Of a stretch of DNA of 5,509 nucleotides, positions 1-5,498 are shown piece after piece. The stretch covers positions 1-5,509 of the forward strand of contig DAOVUE010000140.1 in assembly GCA_030632745.1 (NCBI GenBank). Direction: 5' to 3'. How positions within the stretch are numbered: position 1 is the first letter of the stretch; every line of letters begins with the position of its first letter. The DNA comes from Pseudomonadota bacterium (GTDB lineage Bacteria > Pseudomonadota > Gammaproteobacteria > GRL18). A program made the translations under genes and the position numbers. The notes below the pieces were generated by a model that was not told the origin of the DNA, ran no database searches, and worked only from the letters and a program-made list of their open reading frames with translations.

Positions 1-30
1 TAATTTTTACTGCATTCTTTAGAGCATAGA

Positions 31-39
31 TGATATTAT
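31..39 (+). promoter_or_regulatory. Possible extended -10 element upstream of apaH
   Basis: The nonamer TGATATTAT matches the extended -10 pattern TGn followed by a TATAAT-like hexamer (TATTAT at 34-39). It lies about 43 bases before the apaH start. No convincing -35 hexamer is found at 16-18 bases upstream, which is tolerable for an extended -10 promoter. In many gammaproteobacteria apaH is cotranscribed with apaG or ksgA, so the real promoter may lie outside the window. This is inferred from a short motif in AT-rich DNA and is weak. Confidence 0.25.
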
Positions 40-81
40 CATAAGCTACAAGCTACCCAATTAACAGGAAGGTATACCATA

Positions 82-915
82 ATGGCCACTTATGCCATAG
101 GAGATATTCAGGGATGTTTTGATGCTCTGGAATTTTTACTGGACAAAATTTCATTTGATCCTGAAAAGGATACCCTCTGGTTTGCAGGGGATCTGGTCAA
201 CCGGGGTGATAAATCATTAGCAACACTACGTTATATAAAAAGTCTTGGCGACAGTGCAATTAGTGTTTTAGGTAATCATGATCTCACTTTACTGGCTTTG
301 TCAGAGGGTAATACAAAGATCAATAATCACACCATGGATGATATTCTTGCAGCACCTGACAGAGAGGAACTGCTTAACTGGCTGCGTCATCAAGCCCTGT
401 TTCATTATGATAAGAAATTAGGCTATGCCATGCTCCATGCCGGCCTGCCGCCGCAATGGGATTTGAAAACAACACAGAGCTGTGCTCTTGAAGTAGAAGG
501 TATTTTACAGGGTGAACATTTTGCGGATTTTATGGCCCATATGTTTGGCAATAAACCGGACAAGTGGCATAAAGATCTTGAAGGTTGGGACAGATTGCGT
601 TTTATAACCAATTGCTTCACCCGCATACGTTATTGTAAACCCGGGGGTAAACTTAATTTTACAGACAAAGGCCCCATAGGTTCTCAGCAGGAAAACTACA
701 TTCCATGGTATGAGGTTCCAAATCGAAAAAGTAATGATTTAAAAATTATTTTCGGCCATTGGTCTACCCTTTTCGGTCACACCAGCCAGCCTGATGTTTA
801 CGCTTTGGATACCGGCTGCCTATGGGGTGGAAGTCTGACCGCTATGAGACTGGATACAGCTGAGCCGGAATTTTGTATCATTGAATGTGAAACACCCGGT
901 CATTTCAAACTATAA
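82..915 (+). CDS. apaH: Symmetrical bis(5'-nucleosyl)-tetraphosphatase ApaH
   Basis: This enzyme hydrolyses diadenosine tetraphosphate (Ap4A) symmetrically to two ADP, and acts on related dinucleoside polyphosphates in the cytoplasm. It belongs to the calcineurin-like metallophosphoesterases. The metal-binding motifs are visible in order: GDIQG at residues 7-11 (the Gln version typical of ApaH), GDLVNRGD at 36-43 and GNHD at 64-67. They are followed by the LHAGLPPQW block, then FGHWSTLFG and the closing ALDTGCLWGGSL block. At 277 residues it has the usual family length and looks intact. The ATG is preceded by AGGAAGG at 66-72, a strong Shine-Dalgarno sequence with nine-base spacing, which fixes the start. 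The convergent folA about 1.8 kb away recalls the folA-apaH neighbourhood of E. coli. apaG and ksgA, often next to it, are not in the window. Confidence 0.97.
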   Translation: MATYAIGDIQGCFDALEFLLDKISFDPEKDTLWFAGDLVNRGDKSLATLRYIKSLGDSAISVLGNHDLTLLALSEGNTKINNHTMDDILAAPDREELLNWLRHQALFHYDKKLGYAMLHAGLPPQWDLKTTQSCALEVEGILQGEHFADFMAHMFGNKPDKWHKDLEGWDRLRFITNCFTRIRYCKPGGKLNFTDKGPIGSQQENYIPWYEVPNRKSNDLKIIFGHWSTLFGHTSQPDVYALDTGCLWGGSLTAMRLDTAEPEFCIIECETPGHFKL

Positions 916-985
916 TGAAAATTTGGTAATCTCTGCAGCAAACTGTTATTATGGCCGTATTAATCATCAAAAATGGTACACAGCA

Positions 986-1204
986 ATGAGTAATAGCATG
1001 AGAGAACTGGTTATGGATGCTGATAAGCAGCATCAGGAAAAGCAAAAGTCACTAACTATAGCCAAAATATTAATTACTATTGCTATTTACCTTATTACTG
1101 CGGGTACTTTAATGGATTACGTCAGCATTCCGGCTATGCTGAAAGTCATCGGCTTTATGCTCACAGGACACGCTTTTTTCTTTTTATGGAAAAGCAGTCA
1201 ATAA
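986..1204 (+). CDS. Small two-helix membrane protein, unrecognised
   Basis: I do not recognise the family. The 72-residue product has a short polar, charged N-terminus (rich in Lys, Gln, Glu and Asp to about residue 22). Two hydrophobic segments follow, about residues 23-44 (LTIAKILITIAIYLITAG region) and 48-68 (IPAMLKVIGFMLTGHAFFFLW), and then a short KSSQ tail. This predicts a helical hairpin in the inner membrane. The frame is open back to a TTG at 881 inside the end of apaH, but that extension is neither hydrophobic nor preceded by a ribosome binding site, so I chose the ATG at 986. ATGs at 998 and 1013 are alternatives, and the last has a weak GAGAGAA upstream. The gene lies 70 bases after apaH on the same strand and may share its transcript. 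Its stop codon is eight bases before the first RAYT-associated repeat. The hydrophobic pattern argues for a real gene, but the weak start signal leaves doubt. Confidence 0.55.
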   Translation: MSNSMRELVMDADKQHQEKQKSLTIAKILITIAIYLITAGTLMDYVSIPAMLKVIGFMLTGHAFFFLWKSSQ

Positions 1205-1211
1205 ATCAATC

Positions 1212-1239
1212 AAAGGGTCAGTGTAATTGATTTGTTTTA
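1212..1239 (+). repeat. RAYT-associated repeat, copy 1 (left end)
   Basis: This copy reads AAAGGGTCAG, TGTAATTGATTT, then GTTTTA. Over the first 22 bases it differs at one position from the reverse complement of copy 3. Copy 1 lacks the TATT insertion before GTTTT and the downstream GTCAG/CTGAC arm that the other two copies carry, so it is the shorter, left-end type. It starts eight bases after the stop codon of the small membrane protein gene, on the same strand. Read on the other strand, it encodes the last codons and the TGA stop of the RAYT. Confidence 0.75.
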
Positions 1240-1931
1240 TATTTTTTAGATTTCCTATCCCCACCTCGCATCTGAGGTGACGCACGACGCCCAGTTTGAA
1301 TCTCAATCTGCTGTTTAAACCTATCACATCCCAACACCCAGGCTTTATTTGTTGCATCGCGTATTTCTTTTATCGTATAAACAGGAATCTGTTGTGCAAA
1401 CAAGCTCTTATACATTTCTTGTCTTTCTTTATCAGTCTGTCCCAATGTTAGATAACAAATATGCGGCGTTAGTAAATCAATTGACCTGCCCTCCGCATTG
1501 TTTTGATAGCTTGACCAGGGATACTCAACCGGGTACTTTACCATCTGCGCTCTGACTGGGTTCAACTCAATATATCGGCTGACCACTAAAAAATAATTGT
1601 CACTATCAATCAACGTTGATTTATATCTTCCTTCCCATAGTGTGCCACTTCTACCATAGGTTTGATTTACATAGCGAACATAATATCGCCCCAGGGATTG
1701 AATCATACGACTCACGCCATTAACCTCCCTTTGGGTTGCCAGTAAATGAACATGATTAGTCATTAAGATATAGCTATGCACTGCTACATTGTACTTTTGA
1801 CTATATTCTTTCAACTTGGATAAATAAACTATGTAATCTTGTTCAGTAAAAAAACTAACTTGTCGATTATTTCCTCGTTGAATAATATGCTGAGGAATTC
1901 CTGGAAGGTTTAAACGTGATAATCGAGCCAT
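1218..1931 (-). CDS. REP-associated tyrosine transposase (RAYT, Y1/IS200-like)
   Basis: This is a 237-residue single-strand DNA endonuclease of the HUH Y1 superfamily. RAYTs bind and cut REP-type hairpin repeats and are thought to spread them. The N-terminus has the family signature LPGIPQHIIQRGNNRQ at 9-24. The metal-binding HUH pair is H60-V61-H62 within MTNHVHLL. A Tyr-rich helix around SLGRYYVRYVNQTYGRSG (79-96) carries the likely nucleophile; which of Y83, Y84 or Y87 serves cannot be decided by eye. LWEGRYKS and RYIELNPVRAQMV, both RAYT hallmarks, follow. The C-terminal 60 residues are basic and probably bind DNA. All motifs are intact, so the enzyme is probably active. The ATG has AAGG seven bases upstream. 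The last codons (NQLH and stop) lie in repeat copy 1, and a possible promoter lies in copy 2. It is convergent with the apaH side, 13 bases from the small membrane gene. Confidence 0.92.
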   Translation of the reverse strand: MARLSRLNLPGIPQHIIQRGNNRQVSFFTEQDYIVYLSKLKEYSQKYNVAVHSYILMTNHVHLLATQREVNGVSRMIQSLGRYYVRYVNQTYGRSGTLWEGRYKSTLIDSDNYFLVVSRYIELNPVRAQMVKYPVEYPWSSYQNNAEGRSIDLLTPHICYLTLGQTDKERQEMYKSLFAQQIPVYTIKEIRDATNKAWVLGCDRFKQQIEIQTGRRASPQMRGGDRKSKKYKTNQLH

Positions 1932-1938
1932 AATATTG

Positions 1939-1949
1939 CCTTGTCAAGG
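1939..1949 (-). promoter_or_regulatory. Palindrome over the RAYT ribosome binding site
   Basis: The 11-base sequence CCTTGACAAGG (as read on the - strand) is a perfect inverted repeat around its central A. It contains the AAGG Shine-Dalgarno core of the RAYT, seven bases before the ATG. In RNA, CCTT could pair with AAGG across a three-base loop and hide the ribosome binding site. Alternatively, the DNA palindrome could be an operator. Hairpins that limit transposase translation are known in IS200 elements, but a four-pair stem is weak, so the role is inferred. Confidence 0.3.
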
Positions 1950-1953
1950 TTCT

Positions 1954-2005
1954 TAAAGTCAGTTTACTCTAGCAAAACAATAAAATCAATTACTCTGACC
2001 CCTTT
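1954..2005 (-). repeat. RAYT-associated repeat, copy 2 (right end)
   Basis: This 52-base unit matches copy 3 (2623-2674) at 48 positions in the same orientation, and its inner 20 or so bases match copy 1 in the inverted orientation. On the - strand it runs from AAAGGGGTCAG through GTAATTGATTTTATTG to the CTGACTTTA end. Its secondary arm has decayed: GTCAG at 1958-1962 faces CTAGC at 1969-1973, where copy 3 has CTGAC. It supplies the last three codons (Gly-Ser-Glu) and the TAA stop of the upstream 3D-domain gene, and it carries a possible promoter for the RAYT. Confidence 0.85.
1961..1989 (-). promoter_or_regulatory. Possible sigma-70 promoter for the RAYT inside repeat copy 2
   Basis: Reading the - strand, TTGATT (1984-1989) and TAAACT (1961-1966) are 17 bases apart. 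Each matches the sigma-70 consensus at four of six positions. Transcription would start near 1954, about 23 bases before the RAYT ATG. The optimal spacing and position favour it, but such matches are common in AT-rich DNA. The identical arrangement recurs in copy 3. Confidence 0.35.
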
Positions 2006-2379
2006 GATTCCTTATTCCAACTGATGGTTACATTACGTTTACCCCATTCTTTGGAAGCCTTTACATCAGTCCCCATATAGATATCAATTTTTTTAGACCA
2101 GCGTTTATTCATTTTATCCATCACCAGATATTCACCATCCAGACCTTTAATCTTAACTTTCGTATTATGAGTTAAACCCATTTTGATCAAGTCTCTTGAA
2201 ACTGCAATAGCTTTCATTCCTGGTTTTAATGTATCACCCCAGGCTGTTAACGCTGGATTTTTTCCTGTAGTTTGTGTTGCGACTGAATTATATGCACTTG
2301 AACTGACTTCCATGGTCATTTTCTCGGCAAATACAGGTGATAATTGAAATAAGATAAAAAAAGTAACAAGATATTTCAT
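1990..2379 (-). CDS. Secreted 3D-domain protein
   Basis: This 129-residue protein has a signal peptide: Lys2, a hydrophobic core at 4-17, and a likely cut after Ala18 (VFA/EK). The mature part is a single 3D domain, named for three conserved Asp and built like the double-psi beta-barrel at the end of MltA-type lytic transglycosylases. Visible are SSAYNS (27-32), the TAWGDTLKPGMKAIAVSRDL block (45-64), GEYLVMDKMNKRW (82-94), KKIDIYMG (96-103) and the closing EWGKRNVTISW. Asp63, Asp88 and Asp99 are the likely three Asp. The family is linked to peptidoglycan cleavage or binding, so a periplasmic cell-wall role is inferred; the substrate is unknown. A good ribosome binding site (AAAGGAAC) precedes the ATG. 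The final Gly-Ser-Glu and stop come from repeat copy 2, so the original C-terminus may have been different. Confidence 0.85.
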   Translation of the reverse strand: MKYLVTFFILFQLSPVFAEKMTMEVSSSAYNSVATQTTGKNPALTAWGDTLKPGMKAIAVSRDLIKMGLTHNTKVKIKGLDGEYLVMDKMNKRWSKKIDIYMGTDVKASKEWGKRNVTISWNKESKGSE

Positions 2380-2622
2380 TAATTTAAGTTCCTTTATTTT
2401 TTATGTGGATAAATTACAACGCCTTATAATTTACAACTCAATATACAACACAGCTTAGAAAAATACCATACTTTCATGGACAAGCATTAACTTCCAACAC
2501 CTATATAGCAATTCATCAGTATTTATGGTACTTCACATTATTGAGTACTTAAAGTCTTCTTTACAACCGAAACGGACAAAAGATCAAGAGACAAAAGAAG
2601 GGGGATCATTCGGATAAGCGCC
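2380..2622. other. Intergenic region between the 3D-domain gene and repeat copy 3
   Basis: This AT-rich stretch holds the leader of the 3D-domain gene. On the - strand, TATAAG at 2423-2428 could serve as a -10, but no good -35 sits at proper spacing, so the promoter is not settled. A near-palindrome, TTGAGTACTTAA, lies at 2541-2552, with a second GTACTT 18 bases before the one inside it. A 30-codon + strand frame (2525-2617) has no ribosome binding site and is not called. I see no RNA gene or strong terminator. Confidence 0.5.
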
Positions 2623-2674
2623 TAAAGTCAGTTTATTCTGACAAAACAATAAAATCAATTACTCTGACCCTTTT
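2623..2674 (-). repeat. RAYT-associated repeat, copy 3 (solitary)
   Basis: This 52-base unit is a direct repeat of copy 2 with four substitutions. It has no transposase of its own next to it. Its secondary arm is intact: GTCAG (2627-2631), a six-base loop TTTATT, and CTGAC (2638-2642) form a five-pair hairpin. The TTAYTCTGAC motif occurs twice within the unit. On the - strand it begins at the TAA stop of folA (2673-2675). It could act as a weak 3'-end hairpin for the folA transcript. It resembles the solitary or non-autonomous repeats that RAYTs mobilise. Confidence 0.85.
2630..2658 (-). promoter_or_regulatory. Possible promoter inside repeat copy 3, toward the 3D-domain gene
   Basis: TTGATT (2653-2658) and TAAACT (2630-2635) on the - strand are 17 bases apart, the same arrangement as in copy 2. 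It points toward the 3D-domain gene, whose ATG lies about 250 bases further on. If real, the repeat would carry an outward promoter wherever it lands. The evidence is a moderate consensus match only. Confidence 0.25.
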
Positions 2675-3203
2675 ATCCATCTGACGGTAAACGATTATAT
2701 ATTCTAAATGAATAATACTGCAGGTTTTTCTCATCTGGTTCATTATCCTGGCGAAAACTTTGCTGCCATTGACTCCAGTTTAGTTCCGGGAACCAGGCAT
2801 CACCTTCAAAATTTCCTTTAACCAGAGTTAAATATAAACAGTCTACTTTATCTAACACCTGTTCATATAACATCGCTCCGCCAATAAACATCAACTCTGA
2901 TAGACCATCCTGCCTGGCTCTGTTTATTGCTTCATCAACTGAAGTGACAATAATCGCATTATCGACCCGATCACCTTTTTTGTTAAGCGGTTGATAATGT
3001 ACATCACGACTAACGATAATATTCACTCTCCCCGGCAAGGGACGAAAGGGTAGTGATTCCCATGTTTTTCTACCCATCACTATAGGCTTATTTAATGTAT
3101 TTTTTTTAAACCATCCCAGATCGGCAGGAAGACGCCAGGGCAGTTGATTATTGATACCGATAACACGGTTTTCAGACATGGCTGCAATAAGTGATATTTT
3201 CAA
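2673..3203 (-). CDS. folA: Dihydrofolate reductase FolA
   Basis: This cytoplasmic enzyme reduces dihydrofolate to tetrahydrofolate with NADPH, feeding thymidylate, purine and methionine synthesis; it is the trimethoprim target. The 176-residue protein closely follows E. coli FolA. It has SLIAAMSENRVIG (4-16), LPWRLPADLGWFKKNTLNKP (21-40) with the catalytic acid Asp28 and Trp23, then VMGRKTWESL (42-51) and PLPGRVNIIVSR with Arg59 for folate binding. FIGGAMLYEQ (NADPH loop) and LYLTLVKGNFEGDAWFPE follow. There is one extra residue near Phe53 compared with E. coli. The start is a TTG at 3201-3203: the next ATG (codon 9) would remove the first beta strand, and an in-frame TAA lies 15 bases upstream. 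AAAGAG precedes it as a modest ribosome binding site. The gene begins 19 bases after the sigma-54 regulator and is probably cotranscribed with it. Confidence 0.96.
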   Translation of the reverse strand: MKISLIAAMSENRVIGINNQLPWRLPADLGWFKKNTLNKPIVMGRKTWESLPFRPLPGRVNIIVSRDVHYQPLNKKGDRVDNAIIVTSVDEAINRARQDGLSELMFIGGAMLYEQVLDKVDCLYLTLVKGNFEGDAWFPELNWSQWQQSFRQDNEPDEKNLQYYSFRIYNRLPSDG

Positions 3204-3222
3204 AATTAATTCTCTTTAAGTA

Positions 3223-5145
3223 TTATGCAGGCCGTTCAATGCCCAGTTTCTTCATTCTGGATCTTAAAGTGCTGGCAGGTATATCAAGAATTTCAGCCAC
3301 CCCTTTTTTACCGCCTACCCGCCAGTTATGATCATCCAGGACCCTGGTAATATATTTTTTTTCATTTTCAGCCAGAGTCTTATAATGCCCCTTTGATCGA
3401 GGAGCAGAAGCTTTCATAGTATCATTTTCCACTTCAGAAACATCATTGCTTTCTACACCGGTATTATCAGTTTGCTGCATATCGATAGGAATCAAAGCAT
3501 CATCTACTTCAATAATCTCTGAGCGTGATAAAATTGCTGAGCGTTCAAGCACATTTTGAAGTTCACGAATATTACCGGGCCAATGATAATCCATTAATAA
3601 TTCCATACTTTCGGGTGACACTCCTATGAGTGGTTTACCTAGTTTTTTAGCTAAATTTTTTATAAATTTAGCCAATAGCAGTGGAATATCAGATTTCCTT
3701 TCTCTTAAGGCAGGAACGGTTACAGGAAAAACATTAAGCCGGTAATATAAATCCATACGAAAACGATCCTGCTCTACCATTTTCTTCAAATCCTGATTGG
3801 TTGCTGCAATGATCCGCACATCCACCGGTATCACTTCACCACTGCCAACCCGTTGTATTTCATGCTCCTGTAATACTCTTAATAATTTAACCTGAATATC
3901 CATGGAGAGCTCGGCTACTTCATCAAGAAAGATTGTTCCTTTGTCTGCCAGTTCAAAATGACCTGTTCTATCACTAATCGCACTGGTAAAAGCGCCTTTA
4001 ACATGACCAAAGAGTTCACTTTCAACCAGAGACTCAGCAATCGCACCACAATTCACTTTGATGAGCGGGCGATCTTTGCGCTTGCTTAATTGGTGAACAG
4101 CACGTGCTATAGATTCTTTACCGGTACCTGATTCTCCATAAATTAATACGCTGGTATCCGTTTGCGCCACCTGCATAACTTCATGCATAGTTTTTTTCAG
4201 AGCACTGCTTTGACCTATTATTTCACCAAAATTTTGCTCACTGCGGATTTCCTCCTGTAAATAAGAGCTTTCAGCACGTAGAGAAGTGTTTTCCTGATGT
4301 AATTTTTCTTTCAGTTTTTCAACTGTTGTTAAGGCCTGCTGCAGTGATTTTTCACGTTTTTTGCGTTCCAGGATATTTTTAAAAACCACGCAGACACTAC
4401 TGACATCTATCTCCCCTTCAATTGCAGTGACGCTATATTCAACAGGAAAACTTTCCCCGTTTTTATTCCAGAAAATATCATTATCACCATGACGAGGCAT
4501 TTGATCCTGTAATGTATTGTAAATTTTATTTTGCTCAACAGGATTTCGTTGTCCCTCTTTATTGGTATGCATTAATATATTATGAAAGTCCTTACCAATA
4601 ATTTCTTCTTCCAGCCAGCCTGTAATGTTGGTCCCGGCATGATTAATAAAGGTAATTAAACCCTGCTTATTAAGTCCTAATAAACCTTCACCCATAGACT
4701 CAAGAATAAGTACATTATCTTCTTCTAATTGTTTATTTTTCTTTTCAAGTCGTTTCTCAAGCTGTTTAATTTTAATATGAGTCGCCACTCTGGCAAGCAC
4801 TTCATCTGCCTGAAATGGTTTGGAAATATAGTCCACAGCTCCGGCAGACAAGCCCTTTACCTTGTCTTTTACATCATCCAGTGCCGAGAGAAATATTATG
4901 GAAATATCAGCTAACTCTTTTTTCGACTTAATTGTCTGACAAACCTCATAGCCATCCATACCTGGCATCATAATATCAAGTAAAATTAATGCCGGGTGTA
5001 CTTTCTCAGCAATATTAAGTGCGTCGATACCATTTTTAGCTATTAATAATTTATAACCATAGCCTTCCAGGGTTTGGTATAAAACCTGCAGATTATCAGG
5101 ATTATCATCAACCAGTAATAAAGTTTCCTGATTCATATCAGTCAT
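3223..5145 (-). CDS. Sigma-54-dependent response regulator (REC-PAS-AAA+-Fis HTH)
   Basis: This 640-residue cytoplasmic activator of sigma-54 promoters belongs to the NtrC class. Residues 8-125 are a receiver domain with acidic pair Asp13/Asp14, phospho-acceptor Asp57, Ser87 and Lys109 all present. A coiled coil (about 125-145) leads to a PAS domain (about 144-260), then a second coiled coil (262-300). The AAA+ module (about 307-535) has Walker A GESGTGKE (337-344), Walker B TIFLDE (404-409), the sigma-54 contact loop as GAFTSA (384-389) where GAFTGA is usual, FRMDLYYRL (462-470) and WPGNIRELQN (522-531). The Fis-type HTH is at the end (about 597-638). An acidic, Ser/Thr-rich linker (about 560-590) precedes it. 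No kinase is visible and the target genes are unknown. Spacing of 20 bases from the upstream gene and 19 from folA suggests an operon. The start ATG has only a weak ribosome binding site; Met4 is an alternative. Confidence 0.95.
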   Translation of the reverse strand: MTDMNQETLLLVDDNPDNLQVLYQTLEGYGYKLLIAKNGIDALNIAEKVHPALILLDIMMPGMDGYEVCQTIKSKKELADISIIFLSALDDVKDKVKGLSAGAVDYISKPFQADEVLARVATHIKIKQLEKRLEKKNKQLEEDNVLILESMGEGLLGLNKQGLITFINHAGTNITGWLEEEIIGKDFHNILMHTNKEGQRNPVEQNKIYNTLQDQMPRHGDNDIFWNKNGESFPVEYSVTAIEGEIDVSSVCVVFKNILERKKREKSLQQALTTVEKLKEKLHQENTSLRAESSYLQEEIRSEQNFGEIIGQSSALKKTMHEVMQVAQTDTSVLIYGESGTGKESIARAVHQLSKRKDRPLIKVNCGAIAESLVESELFGHVKGAFTSAISDRTGHFELADKGTIFLDEVAELSMDIQVKLLRVLQEHEIQRVGSGEVIPVDVRIIAATNQDLKKMVEQDRFRMDLYYRLNVFPVTVPALRERKSDIPLLLAKFIKNLAKKLGKPLIGVSPESMELLMDYHWPGNIRELQNVLERSAILSRSEIIEVDDALIPIDMQQTDNTGVESNDVSEVENDTMKASAPRSKGHYKTLAENEKKYITRVLDDHNWRVGGKKGVAEILDIPASTLRSRMKKLGIERPA

Positions 5146-5165
5146 CTTATTTTTTATTCCAATAT

Positions 5166-5498
5166 TCAGTTTTTAGCTTCTTTCAGCTTAGAAATTAAAG
5201 CCTCAGTTACAGTCCTTATACCATTAAAATCAAACTGTTTAATCCGATGAGATAATTTAGCACTATCTTCTCCAGTTAAACAATAACTTTCCCATATAAT
5301 TTTTTTATGTAATGTTTTGATCTGGCTTATATCACCCACTTCACTCGCCAGTTTTATTTTCTCCAGTATAGTGAGTAATTGTGTACAATCCATCTGTGCT
5401 TGTTGTTCATCAACCTGCTGCAGAAATTTTTTATCTTTTTTCTGCAGACTCTTTTTACCACCCTTTTTATCACCATTGGATACAAACTCAATGTTCAT
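5166..5498 (-). CDS. Helical protein resembling a hybrid-kinase C-terminal module, possibly 5'-partial
   Basis: I cannot assign a named gene. The 110-residue product has a Lys-rich N-terminus (residues 10-24) and a helical body. The pattern LLTILEKIKLASEVGDISQI (41-60) followed by LSHRIKQFDFNGIRTVTEAL (82-101) recalls the helical segment, usually ending in an FDF-A-L motif, found at the C-terminal end of many hybrid sensor kinases and response regulators. The His-x-x-Lys-Gly motif of an HPt domain is not seen (only HKKII at 64-68), so phosphotransfer is not claimed. The gene ends 20 bases before the sigma-54 regulator on the same strand, so a signalling role with it is inferred. The reading frame stays open through the 11 bases upstream of the ATG to the window edge, and no ribosome binding site is visible there. 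It may therefore be the tail of a longer protein. Confidence 0.6.
   Translation of the reverse strand: MNIEFVSNGDKKGGKKSLQKKDKKFLQQVDEQQAQMDCTQLLTILEKIKLASEVGDISQIKTLHKKIIWESYCLTGEDSAKLSHRIKQFDFNGIRTVTEALISKLKEAKN

Larger units (their letters stand above)
1212..2005 (-). mobile_element. RAYT-bearing element with inverted terminal repeats
   Basis: The RAYT gene is enclosed by two inward-facing copies of the same motif. The left copy (1212-1233) reads AAAGGGTCAG then TGTAATTGATTT. The right copy is its reverse complement within 1954-2005 and differs by A for T in the centre and an extra G. The ends are placed at the edges of the shared sequence, so they could be off by several bases, since both flanks also share ATCAAAGG. 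No target-site duplication is evident, as expected for Y1 HUH enzymes. Whether this unit can move, or is a domesticated RAYT with its cognate repeats as in known REP/RAYT systems, cannot be told from a single locus. Confidence 0.55.

Noticed and set aside
423..626. 67-codon - strand frame inside apaH
   Set aside because: Antisense to a strongly supported gene, with no ribosome binding site or recognisable product.
881..985. Upstream extension of the small membrane protein from a TTG inside apaH
   Set aside because: It is the shadow of the apaH end plus spacer: no ribosome binding site, a rare start codon, and no hydrophobic or conserved character. The ATG at 986 fits better.
1349..1555. 68-codon + strand frame inside the RAYT
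   Set aside because: Antisense shadow of a gene with clear family motifs.
2541..2552. Near-palindrome TTGAGTACTTAA as an operator
   Set aside because: Short, imperfect and far from any confirmed promoter; expected by chance in AT-rich DNA.
2525..2617. 30-codon + strand frame in the intergenic region, open back to 2459
   Set aside because: No ribosome binding site and no recognisable similarity; its length is within chance for AT-rich spacer. It could be a remnant of a lost gene, but nothing supports that.
2623..2645. Rho-independent terminator after folA
   Set aside because: The hairpin has only five pairs, is not GC-rich, and is followed by TTTA rather than a T tract; kept only as a possible weak 3'-end structure.
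1212..2674. CRISPR array
   Set aside because: Three repeat copies in mixed orientation separated by genes, without regular spacers.
4729..4914. 61-codon + strand frame inside the sigma-54 regulator
   Set aside because: It lies opposite the receiver domain and coiled coil; its Phe-rich composition is what Lys/Glu-rich coding gives in antisense.
5166..5498. HPt phosphotransfer domain
   Set aside because: The conserved His-x-x-Lys-Gly core is missing; HKKII does not fit.
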